From Rhynchopus euleeides (lineage: Eukaryota; Euglenozoa; Diplonemea; Diplonemida; Diplonemidae): 64,000 bases of DNA. Of the stretch, positions 32,191 to 42,200 are shown piece after piece. Each line of letters begins with the position of its first letter. Positions within the stretch are counted from its first letter, which is position 1. The position numbers and the translations under genes are program-made. The notes under the pieces were generated by a model. That model ran no database searches and was not told where the DNA came from. It saw only the letters and a list, made by a program, of their open reading frames with translations. The DNA is taken from NCBI GenBank assembly GCA_963210315.1, contig OY723248.1, positions 1,194,727-1,258,726 of the forward strand. Reading direction: 5' to 3'.

Positions 32191-32444
32191 TGTGTGTGTG
32201 TGTGTGTGTGTGTGCGCGTGGGAAGGGGGGGATGGGAGGGGAGGAGGGGTAGAGGGTGGGAGGGTGGGGTAGGGGCGGGGTGGGGGAGGGGGGGGGATCG
32301 GAGAACCCCCGTTGTCGACGCGCCCTCATAGGACATGCCATGTGGAAGTCAAAACGCGCCCCACCCTGACCCCACCCTGCCCCACCGCCATATTTTTTTT
32401 GACGGGTAGGTTGTCTGCTTGTGTATGCATCCACCGCTGCCCCC

Positions 32445-33617
32445 ATGCAGGTGGAGATGCCGCTGCGACTGCGTGTTGCGGGACACGTGGAAGCGGTGCT
32501 CCGTGAGGCGAGCCCCCACACCGAAGGCTTGCTGCGGGAGGAGGTAGAGAGGGCGCTCGGCGACGGCGATGCCGTAGATTCAGATGACTCTCTCGTGGCG
32601 CAGGAGCCGTCGCACATCACGTGGGCTTCTCTGCAGAAGTGCTGGAAGATGATCGGCAGCAAGCAGGGCAGCGGTGGCGTGCCGCAGCACCTGCATGAGG
32701 TGATTGCCTCAACCCAGGTGTACCACCGCGACCCGGCTGTGCGCTGGCGCCTTGAGAACCCCGACCGGAAAGCGGCCTATAAGAAGAATCAGGAGATCCG
32801 GAAGAACGGGCAGGCGTTTGAGTATCGCCGCATGACTGAGAATGTTGATGTGGAGGCAAAGGAGCAGAAGCGATTCACAGCCGTGATGAAGTATGGGCTG
32901 AAAGTGGTTCTCTTTGAAACCCACCGATGGTGGTGGAGGGGTGTGGGGTGGGGTGGGGTTATAAGGTGTGGACTGTCTTTCGGCAGCACCACCAGCTGCC
33001 AAGCCCTGCTCAAACCAGGTTTAGGGCTTTGCTACCAATCCGCGCTACTGCCGTTTCCTACCCCCCCCTCTTCTTCCCCACCACCACCCACACCACCACC
33101 ACGCAGGGAGGGGATGACCATGCCCATGGACTTCCTCATGCTGCTGCTGCTCGCAGTTCCCGCCGCCTACATGGTGGCAAAGATGTCATCCCGGGAGCAC
33201 TGGGGTTGGGTCTTGTATGCCACTGCTGCCACGCATGTTGTTAGCCACGACCCCCACACACACAATGCCCACTGCGCTCTCCCCACCCCGCTCCTTCAGC
33301 CTCCATCGCCCGCCACTCCATACAGCGCTGCTGTCGCAGCAGCAGGCATTGTGCTGGTCGAAGGCATTTTGATTACCATCCGTTTGTCGAAGGTTGACGG
33401 CTGGCTCACTTCGGAATACAGCGACTCTGCTCCAGAGCGTGCACGCCTCATGAAGGCACTACGCAAAGGAGGGGGTCGTGCAGCGGCAGGTTCAGGCAAC
33501 ACCCTGCCTGAGACGTCGAATAAGAAGGACGAAGGCCCGGAGGCGGATGTGGTTGAGGCCACAGCCGTGCGGAAAGACGACACCCTGAAAGCGCGAAGCA
33601 AGCCGAAGGGAACCTAA
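32445..33617 (+). CDS. Vma12/TMEM199-like V-ATPase assembly factor
   Basis: ER membrane protein that helps assemble the V0 sector. Exons are 32445-32929, 33107-33214 and 33326-33617. Introns begin GTGGTGG and GTATGCC, end GCAG and ACAG, and keep the frame (294 aa). The motif region FEYRRMTENVDVEAKEQKRF before the first membrane segment matches the Vma12/TMEM199 family pattern. Splicing brings together two hydrophobic helices (FLMLLLLAVPAAYMVAKM and AAVAAAGIVLVEGILITI) in exons 2 and 3, and a charged C-terminal tail rich in Lys follows. Without splicing, low-complexity intron residues would interrupt the protein. ATG 32457 is an alternative start. Longer than yeast or human relatives, mainly at the tail. 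Confidence 0.7.
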   Translation: MQVEMPLRLRVAGHVEAVLREASPHTEGLLREEVERALGDGDAVDSDDSLVAQEPSHITWASLQKCWKMIGSKQGSGGVPQHLHEVIASTQVYHRDPAVRWRLENPDRKAAYKKNQEIRKNGQAFEYRRMTENVDVEAKEQKRFTAVMKYGLKVVLFETHRWWWRGVGWGGVIRCGLSFGSTTSCQALLKPGLGLCYQSALLPFPTPPSSSPPPPTPPPRREGMTMPMDFLMLLLLAVPAAYMVAKMSSREHWGWVLYATAATHVVSHDPHTHNAHCALPTPLLQPPSPATPYSAAVAAAGIVLVEGILITIRLSKVDGWLTSEYSDSAPERARLMKALRKGGGRAAAGSGNTLPETSNKKDEGPEADVVEATAVRKDDTLKARSKPKGT

Positions 33618-33748
33618 AAAGTGCATGCCACGCGACCACCACCCCACCACCTAGCCACCGTCCCAGCTCTATCCCCTATGCACGCCAGACGGGCCTCCCT
33701 TGAGTACCCCAGGGCCCCGCCTCACTGTCCCCCCTTGGGATTTTCCCA

Positions 33749-33754
33749 AATAAA
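33749..33754 (+). promoter_or_regulatory. possible poly(A) signal
   Basis: AATAAA 132 bp after the stop codon of the Vma12-like gene, the only canonical hexamer nearby. Confidence 0.4.
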
Positions 33755-33759
33755 GCCGA

Positions 33760-34686
33760 GTTCCCCTTCACCCCTTTGCCAGCATCCTGGCCTGTCTTTC
33801 TTTTGTGAGCACCCCTAGTTTCTCAGATGGGCTGTGGATGGCGTAGATCCACCTCCCGACCCTCCCCATGTCCACCCCGGGGGCAGTGGGTGGTGTTGGT
33901 GGTGAGGGTAGGGGGGTGGGGTGGGGTGCGGTGGATGGGGGTGGAGAACGTCACGCTTTCTCCCCCCCACGCACCCACCTACCCCACCCTCCCATGCTCA
34001 CACACACACACACACCCCTGCCTGGGGAACGTATGGTTGGAGGTCTCTTGTGTAACCCCAAACGTGTGCAGCTTGCAGGGTGGGTAGGAGAGAAGAACAA
34101 GGTGTTGGGAGCAGAGGGTTTAGGTTTGGGCTATTGGATGTTAACGCCCATATAGCGCTGCAGCCCCTCTCTCTCTCTCATGCCATACCCAAGGGGTCTT
34201 TCCCCCCCCTCCCCCTCCCCATCCCCTTTCCACCCCCCCCTCCCGCCTCTGATCAAACCCCCCCTCCCGCCTGATCCCCATCCCCTTTCCCTCCCCATCC
34301 CCTTTCCACCCACCCCCCCTCCCGCCTGATCTGCCTTGTACAACATATCTGGCGTAGTGACTACAAAAAGGACTAACATTGCGAGAAGGTGCTGGGAGAT
34401 TTACTTTTCCTTTCCCTCTCGACGATCAAACCCCCCCCTCCCGCCACCGCCCCTCTTGTCGTAAAAATTGTATGGGAGGGTTGCCTTTACCTTCACTCTC
34501 GACAATCAAGCCCCCCCTCCCTCTCGGGGGCTATCCCCTCAGGGGAGGGATTTACCCCACCCTCCACCCCTCCCCTTTCCAACACACAGCCTCTTCTGAG
34601 CCTGGAGGACACCACACACCCCTCATTCCACCGATGCAACTGTCAGGCCCCACCCCCCCCCCACCTCCCCCGCCCCCACCTCTGCA
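33760..34686. repeat. GC-rich spacer with a copy of the poly-C dispersed repeat
   Basis: 34323-34429 is a copy of the repeat with CTGCCTTGTACAACATATCT .. CTCTCGACGATCAA, then poly-C, followed by a half-copy ending 34511, the same two-part arrangement as at 13598-13733. Elsewhere the region is CCCTCCC- and CACA-rich. No gene is seen. Confidence 0.7.
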
Positions 34687-35719
34687 ATGCAAACAGCGGT
34701 GAGGCAACCCGCCGGGGCGGTGCACATTGCACGTGCCGACATGCCGCACCCAGAGCCTGACGAGGTTGCCCTGGAGGTGCGGTGCGCTGGGGTATCCCCG
34801 GAGGAGTGGCTGTGGGCGGTGCCGGGAGGCACCGTTGTCGGGCGGGTCGTGAAGGCCGGGGAGAACGTGAAGGATCGGAGCGTGGGGGACTGGCTTGTGG
34901 GGCTGCGGGGGCCGGACCAGCCCTGCGGTGGCCTGGGCGCCACGAGCCTGCTGGAGACGCACAACTGCGTGCCGTGTTCGGAGATGTCGAAGGAGCAGTA
35001 CCTCCTCCTCCCCTTCCTGGGCCTCGTGGTGTCCGCACACCTCCTCCTCTCCCAAGAGCTGCGAGCGGTTCCCGGAGAGACGCTCCTGATCCCTGCCTGC
35101 GCAGAGCAGGCTATCTACGTGCAGGTCGCTGCGGCGCTGGGGCTTGTTGTCTTCACCCCCAAGAGCTCTGCGCTGCCGTCACCCGCGCCTGCCAACGTGA
35201 GGCTTCTGGGGGCGGATCCCAGCGACTCCGCTTCCCTGGCGAGGGAGGTGCTGCTCGAGACATCCGGGCTTGGGGTGGACACGGTGCTCCTCTCGCCAAA
35301 CGGGGAGGGGAACGACATGCTGGAGCTGGCAAAGGTATGGCGCCGTTTGCATTATGCCGAGCCAACACCCCGTCCCCCCCCTTCCCCCACGTCACGCCCT
35401 GCAGGTGGTGACGGTGCGTGGGAGTGCGGTGGTGCCGTGCTATGCGAAGCATGGGATGCCCAGCTCGTTAGCTCTGTCTCTCGACAAGCTGCTTTCAGCC
35501 AAGTCGTGCGCGCTGCGCTACCACAGCCTGGAGTCATGGCTGGCCGCACCCACGAAGGAAGGGCGGTTCACCCACGTGATGCTGGAGGCAGTCCGGCTCA
35601 TCACCACAGGCTGCATCGAGCCGCCTTCAGTCACACAGATGAGCCTGAAGCACGCAGTGGAGGTCATGAATGGGCAGGCGCCCCGCCACCTCTCTGTGGC
35701 GATAGGGGAGCGGGCGTAG
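34687..35719 (+). CDS. medium-chain dehydrogenase/reductase, quinone-oxidoreductase-like
   Basis: Exons 34687-35334 and 35405-35719 flank a 70-bp intron (GTATGG..TGCAG) at phase 0, giving 343-344 codons less the intron (320 aa). The N-terminal GroES-like part has VALEVRCAGVSPEEW and GTVVGRVVKAGENVKDRSVGDWL, typical of MDR proteins. The nucleotide-binding half is recognisable only by order (LGLVVSAHLLL, GETLLIPACAEQAIYVQVAAALGLVVF) and lacks a clear GxGxxG. The general form resembles CRYZL1-type quinone-oxidoreductase-like proteins. Zinc ligands are not evident. Substrate unknown; it may be catalytically altered. The start ATG follows poly-C leader DNA. Two coiled-coil genes follow on the same strand. 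Confidence 0.65.
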
Positions 35720-36190
35720 CTGTGTGGCTTTGTGGCGTTGTGGCCTTCTCTCCCCGCCACCCCCCCCGTCCCTATCTGGGGGTTGCCAGGGTGTGTCGTA
35801 TGCCTTCCCCTGCCCTGGCGTGCTGCTCCCACGCGTTCTATGCAGAGGCAGCGGTGGCTGCCGATGCAGGAGATGCGTTCAGCCAAGCCCCCCAGCACCC
35901 TCCCCTGTTCTTCTAGCCCCACGCCTGTCTGCCCCGGAGGTGTGTGGACAGGGGAGTCCACCGCCCGCACGCATTTGAGTAGAGGCTGTGTACACTCCAT
36001 ACGACAACCCCCGCGGAGCTGTGGCCGGTCGCCCCTTCCCCCGCCCCCCCCGCCCCTGCCACCGCCGCCCTCTGCATTGATCTTCTCTATGGTGTCACCC
36101 GGCGCGTTTGGTTTTTATTCGACTTTACCACCCGCCCCCCCACCTTTCCCCTCCACAGCCTGCTGTGCAGGAGGAGGCTGTGCGCAGCCC

Positions 36191-38299
36191 ATGTCTTCGG
36201 GGGGCGATGCTGACGACCTGGCGTCAGCCACTCCAGAAGCTGTACACAGTGCCGAGGCGCAGGGCGGTGTGCCGGGCGGCACAGACACAGAGGGCACGCA
36301 GGGGGGCACAGGACCGGCACCTTCTGATCCGTCTGCAGGGGCGCCTGCCTCTGCTGCTGAAGGTGAAGAAGATGCACCCGGTGTAGGTGCGGGTGAGGGG
36401 GGGCAGGGCACACCCCCTGCGGGCAGCCTGCCAGCAGGGGAGATCGCTGCTGGTGGGGATGCGCAGCAGGATCCCGGCAGCGAGGGCGAGGGCGAGGGCA
36501 GCCCCCTAGCGGATTTGGCATTCCTCGAAGCCTACAAGCGCAGCCACATCGCGAGGCTTGCGCTGGAGTGGTACACCTCAAGCTTTGCCTCGCAGGCTGC
36601 AGCAGCGCGCAGTGCCACGCACACACAGCAGGACATTGGAGGCGATGGCGCAGAGAAGCAGGGCAGCGAAGGGGAGGGTGCGCCTGCGGCACCGGAGCAC
36701 TCTGCGGGTGCTGCAGGCGCCACCCCGCCGCCCGCCCCTGCCCCCCCTGCCCCCGAGGGGGGCGGGGAGGGCGGGCCTGCGCCTCCACCTGCGCCCAGCG
36801 CTGCGGGCGGCGAGGCAGGCGGCACGCCTGCCGCTGGCCCTGCCGTGCCCGCAACCCCCGAGGCGGGGGTCGCTGCGTCCGCTGCCCCCAACACGCCCAG
36901 CGCCCCCGGCACGCCTGGCACCGGCGGCCCCCCCCTGCCGGGTGTGCCTGCCGCACCCCCCGGCGCTGACGGCGGGCCTTCCGAGCCGGATGCGCCTGAG
37001 GGGCCTGCTGGGGGGGCACAGGTGCAGCCCACTCAGGATGCGGGTGTGCCAGACGCGGCGCTCTTCAGCGTGGCACCCTGGGAGGAGGAGACGGCGGAGC
37101 GGTCGGAGATCATGTTTCAATACCTGGATGACTACGTCGACACCCTGCCTAGCAGCGTCTTCGATGTCGCGTCGTTGCGCGCAGCACAGCTTGCAGCGCT
37201 GCAGGCTAGCCCTGCTGCTGAAGCAGAAGCAGAACCAGAGCCGGAACCGGAACCGGAGCCTGTTGTCTCTGAGGATGACCTGACGGCCTACAGCACAGCC
37301 CTGCTGGCGGCAGGGGCCTGCAGCGTGATAGGCTACGTCAGCTTCCTGGCGGAGAAGACCCTGTTGTACCGTGCCATAGAGGAGGAGCGCAACCATCTCA
37401 CTGCGGAGCGCACTGCGCTGCGCGATGCCACAGTCGCCCTGAAGCAGCAGCAGGAGGATGCTGAGGCGTCCATCCGTGCGCTGCACTCTGAGATGCAGCA
37501 CACTGCGCAGACCACCATGGGGCAGCTGGACTCGCGGAGGCGCGAGCTGGAGGTCGAGTCGGACCGCTTGCTTGTTGAGAAGAAGAAAATGGATGACGAG
37601 CAGGCGTTCCGCTATGAGACGCTGAGGCACAACCAAGACGTGCGGCGCATGGAGGAGGCTGCGTGGCAGGCTGTGTGGGAGGAGCGCCGCAAGCATGAGC
37701 AGGAAGCTGTCGCGCTGCACGACGAGCTGCGCGTGATGCGCATCTCCCACGAGAAGATGGCGAAGGAGGCAGCCGACGGGCGGCGCGGGCTGGTCTTCCA
37801 ACGCGAGGAGCAGGCGCGGCGCTACCTCGAGGGCGAGATCAACCGCCTGGAGAAGGACATCAAGGAGCGCGACGCGCAGAATAAGGCTGCGGCGGCACAG
37901 CACAGCCTTGACCTCAGCGTGGAGGCGGCGCCTGCACCGAAGCCCGAGGCACCGCCCCCCCTGGGGGCAGGTGCGGTGCAGCAGGCGCGGCGTGTGTCGG
38001 GGCTTGCGGCCCATCTGGTGTCTATAGAGGAAGATACGTTGGATATTGTGCGTGGGATAGAGGCGACTATTGTCGGGACGACGTATCCGGCGTGGATGCG
38101 GCCCTGCCTTGCTAGGCGGTCGTGCTCCCCCGAGCACAACCCCTATGTGCGGGCCAGCCCCAGGGGCAGCAGGCGGCTCCCGAGTAGCGCTGCCGGGCTG
38201 CCGTCGCCCTCCTGGGGGGATGGCGTCGCGTCGTCGCGTCGCACGTCCCGTGGGTCCGGGTATCCGTCGCCCCCGCCGCACCGGCCCCGCTTTGCCTAG
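36191..38299 (+). CDS. Ala/Pro/Gly-rich coiled-coil protein, unknown function
   Basis: From ATG 36191 the frame gives 702 aa. It stays open upstream to 35732, and a CCACAG acceptor at 36158-36163 suggests an upstream leader exon. ATG 36089 is an alternative. Residues 1-285 are low complexity (Ala, Pro, Gly, Glu), with a (EP)n patch near 350. A hydrophobic stretch (AYSTALLAAGACSVIGYVSF, about 366-385) may be a membrane anchor. Residues about 386-570 form a charged coiled coil. The Ser/Pro/Arg-rich tail carries SPSWGDG. I recognise no family. It precedes a second very large coiled-coil gene of similar style, and a local functional or evolutionary link is possible. Confidence 0.75.
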   Translation: MSSGGDADDLASATPEAVHSAEAQGGVPGGTDTEGTQGGTGPAPSDPSAGAPASAAEGEEDAPGVGAGEGGQGTPPAGSLPAGEIAAGGDAQQDPGSEGEGEGSPLADLAFLEAYKRSHIARLALEWYTSSFASQAAAARSATHTQQDIGGDGAEKQGSEGEGAPAAPEHSAGAAGATPPPAPAPPAPEGGGEGGPAPPPAPSAAGGEAGGTPAAGPAVPATPEAGVAASAAPNTPSAPGTPGTGGPPLPGVPAAPPGADGGPSEPDAPEGPAGGAQVQPTQDAGVPDAALFSVAPWEEETAERSEIMFQYLDDYVDTLPSSVFDVASLRAAQLAALQASPAAEAEAEPEPEPEPEPVVSEDDLTAYSTALLAAGACSVIGYVSFLAEKTLLYRAIEEERNHLTAERTALRDATVALKQQQEDAEASIRALHSEMQHTAQTTMGQLDSRRRELEVESDRLLVEKKKMDDEQAFRYETLRHNQDVRRMEEAAWQAVWEERRKHEQEAVALHDELRVMRISHEKMAKEAADGRRGLVFQREEQARRYLEGEINRLEKDIKERDAQNKAAAAQHSLDLSVEAAPAPKPEAPPPLGAGAVQQARRVSGLAAHLVSIEEDTLDIVRGIEATIVGTTYPAWMRPCLARRSCSPEHNPYVRASPRGSRRLPSSAAGLPSPSWGDGVASSRRTSRGSGYPSPPPHRPRFA

Positions 38300-39226
38300 C
38301 TCCCAAGCGCTTCATGCGTTCAGGGGGGGGAGGTGAGGCGGGGGTGTGGTGGAGGGGCGGTCTTGTGTCTTTGCTTTCTATTGTTCTCGATCCATCCATC
38401 TGTCTCCCACCCTCTGCCCAAGAGTCATATTTTTCCGGATTTGGCGAGTTGGCGGGATATAAACAAAGTTGCAACGCCCTATCTTTTCTTTTGGAAGAGG
38501 ATTCAACAGCGTGTATTTCTTCGAACTAAAGGGGCTCGTGGTGGCGTTTGGTATCCTGCACACATGCGACTGGCAGGTGTGTATCGGAAACCTGAATGGA
38601 CTAATCCCCCGAGCCCTTTTTCCGAGCGTTCCGAGCGATGGAGTGGGGCGACGTTGCAAAGAGAAATCAAACGGAAGGTTGGGCTGGGTTGAAGCTTCGC
38701 TTTGTTTCCTTCTTCAGGACAGTTCCGGACACAGGGCCAAATCCGCCCCGCTGCCACATCCCCTGGCAAATCTGACACATGTCACCATGAACCATGGGGA
38801 CGAACCTCCTCGCTTCTCAGCCTGCCACACCCAGGCTGCGGCCTGCACACCCCTTCACTCTCGGCTGCTCTGTACCTTGCCTGCAGCCCTCTTTGCCATT
38901 GTAGTGTATTTCATATAAGGCGGGTTGGGTGGGGGTTGGGATGGGGGGGGGGGGGGGGGTGAGGGCAGCCATAAAGAGCTCTCTACCCCCCATTTCGACC
39001 CCCATCCGTTTTTTTCTTCTACTTCGCTTCACCTCCCCTCCCCTCCCCTCCCCACCCCGCCCAGCAGAGAGCCGGATGCACATAGCCGGGGGAGGACGAA
39101 GCGAACGCAGGGCCAGAAAAGAGACCCCCGGAAACCCAGATCTCTTCACACAATTTTTGTGCCACCGCCTCTATCACACCACACCACCACCCCAACTTGG
39201 ACAGGGCGCTGATGTAGCACGGCAGG
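38300..39226. other. intergenic region upstream of the large coiled-coil gene
   Basis: No gene is apparent. It has a G18-type run near 38944-38960 and CCCCTCCCCT runs near 39030-39055. It presumably holds the promoter of the 39227 gene. No TATA-like element is convincing. Confidence 0.4.
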
Positions 39227-42200
39227 ATGTCTGGGGGCGACGAGCTTGAAGATGTGTCGTACATCCCTGCCATGCAGCTGTCCTCTGTGCAGCGGGATGA
39301 GGAGTTTGTCGTCGAGAAGCTCCCAGACGAGTACTACCACCGTCTGCATGAGAATCTGGCAGGGGGTGCGGATGACAGCGCCGAGATGATGCGCATCCAG
39401 CAGATGGAGATAGAAAAGAAGGAGAAGGTCATCGCACGCCTCGAGGCTGACCTGGCACAGCAACGCCTCCGGGTCGTCAAAGCCGCCAAGGCAGCGGTGA
39501 AGGAGCTGACAGACCACGTGTCCTCCAACATTGAGGCCCTGAAGATCAAGCTGCTGAGCACGCTGGACGTCTTCCTCCAGGCAGACGAGGTCCGGGCAAT
39601 AGACACGCTAAAGGACACAGTGTCGTGGGTCAGCGACACCCACCCCGGGCACAGCACAAGCGGGGTGGGGCCGAAGAAGGCCTATGTCGACTCCATCTTC
39701 CGCTGCATGTTTGAAGAGACGCGACTGAGGTACTCCGTCACAAAGACACAATACATCACCTGCTCCGGAGAGCCGAGCCTCGACTATAAAACACTGTGGG
39801 AACAGCAGAATGCGACGATAAGTGTGTTGAGGAATGAGCTCGCTGCGGCACAGCACTCCCTCCGCATGCAGAGCAACGCCCGCACGGCGCTGGAGGGGTC
39901 TTACATCAACCTGGAGGCTGAGATTGCGAAGGTGCGGCAGCAGTATGCGTCAGAGCTGCTCCTCAAGTCGCAGCGGATACGGGATCTCGATATGAAGCTC
40001 TCCCAGATGACATCGGGTGCTCATGTTGCGAAGAAGATACCAAAGGTGACAGACTACGGCGATACGGACGTGCAGTCCACATCAGACGCAGAACCGGAGG
40101 ACACAGGGCCCACCCCTGAGGAGATCCTGGAGGAGGAGCTGGCGCTGTGCAAGACGCAGATCGTCGACAAGTCGCACCAAGTCAAGGCCCTCAAGAAGGA
40201 GCTGGTGCAGTGCAGGGAGCACATCGCCTCCCTGCGGGAGGAGATGCAGAAGCAGTGGTCCCTCGAGGACATGTCGCTGCCTGCGCCGGAGGAGGAGAGC
40301 GCCGAGGCCGAGGAGGAGGAGGAGGCTGAGCCGGAGCAGGAGGAGGAGCTGGAGGCGGAAGAGGGGGAGGGGGAGGCGTGCGAGTCCGAGGGGAACCGCC
40401 AGGACGCAGGGGGGGAGGTTGGGGTGGACGACCTGGCGTCCCCCACGTTTGGGATTGACTCGCTTGGCAGCGGGGCGGAATCGCCGCGGCGGGTTTCCAC
40501 GCTGTCCGTTTCGCGGAGCCCGCTGCGCCGCAACACCAAGACCCAGGCGGCCCTCGAGGAGCTGCGAGGCGTGGTGAGAGCGAAGGAGGAGACCATCGAG
40601 GAGCTGCAGCTGCAGCTGCAGCTGCAGGACCTGTCAGATCGCCTCAACATCACCGGCACCAGCACACCCCCTGAGGGTGCTGCTGTGCAGCAGGAGGCGG
40701 AGGGGCTGCAGGCAAGCGAGCCTGACCCGGAGCAGGCCGGAACCGAGGCACCGGAGTTGTCGGAGCGCACATCAGCGCCATCGGAGGGCCCTGCACCCCT
40801 GCCTGATGCCGAGGTTGGGCTGGAGGCCAGCACGCAGAGGTCTGAGGCACCTGCCGACGCGAAGGATGAGGAGATCGGCGTCCTGCGGGAGGAGAACCTT
40901 GCCTTGCAGGACAAGGTGAGCTCGCTGCTGGACGACCTGACAGGTGCCGACCGGGATAGGGTGCAGCGTGAGGAGAAGCTCGGGGTGGAGCTGAAGGAGG
41001 CGCGCGGCACCATCGCAGAGCTGGAGGACGACATCGAGGGGTGGCGTGTGGGGAACAGCAACCTGGCGGACGAGGTGAAGGGGCTGCAGGAGCAGGTGGC
41101 CAGCTTGTATCTGAAGTGCGAGAGGCTACAGCACGAGGCCGACAGCCAGCCCGCACCCATGCGGGTCAACATACGCGGTGGGGGCAACAAGGGGAGACTG
41201 GCGCAGGGGCGGCCCGACTCCAGCAAACGCCGCCCCAGCTCACCGAGCGTGCCGCATCGCCGATCCTCTGTGAAGGAGGACGTGGGCGGCGTGACGAACT
41301 CAGTCTGCGGGAGGCGCAGCAGCGTTGGCTCGTCAAGCTCCGAACCCGATGCGGTGGATGTGCAGACAGTGGTGGAGGAGAACATGAGCTTGAAGCGGCA
41401 CCTCGACAACATGCGCATGGTGTTGGAGGACTCGCGGTCGAACCTCCGCCTCCTGAAGGAAGCGCAGGGGAGCTTGATAGCGGAGTATAGGGTGTTCAAA
41501 GAGCAGCACCTGATGTGCACAGAGGCGACAGGTGACGACCCTGATGCAGACATGAATGCTATCCTGCACGGCCTGCGTGGCAGCGCAGGGGAGACCACAC
41601 ATGACGTGATGAAGCGGATTGTGATCGATCAGATGCTTGTGAACAACGAGGTGGGTGTCGACGTCGCCCCCCTGGAGCTGCTCGTGATGGAGGCCCTGGC
41701 GCAGGGGAAGCTGCCCCCCGACTATTTGGTGCACTTCCTGACGGACGACCAGATCGGTTCCCTCAACGAGGAGGCGGCGCGGCAGAAGATGCAGGAGCTG
41801 CTGGAGCAGCACAACGAGGGCACGCTGGAGGAGCTGATGGGTGCCTTCAAGCATAAGATGGACATCCTCGAGGCCAGCGACAAGTCGGTCAGCGAGTCTA
41901 CCGCGCGGGATTCGGCCACGACGGCATGTGCGGGGCAGACAGACGAGACTGTGCGGGGCCCCGTCGTCTCCATACCATCCAGCTCACCGACTAGGGCAGT
42001 TCCTAGGGTGTTGCTGGACAGTGGACATCACAGTGCCGCTGCCCAGCAGGAGCAGGGGCAGTGCGCTGCAGACGGGCACATCGAACAGAGCACGCCTGCA
42101 GCAGCACCCCCGCCTGCCAGCCCTGCAGGTGAAGCGCCGTCTGCTGCATGGGTGGCGGTGTCAGACCCAGCGGTTGATAGCAGCAGCGCTGCGCCATCCA

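Noticed and set aside
36578..38281. 567-aa antisense ORF
   Set aside because: Shadow of the GC-rich sense gene; composed of Arg/Leu/His-rich residues without domains.
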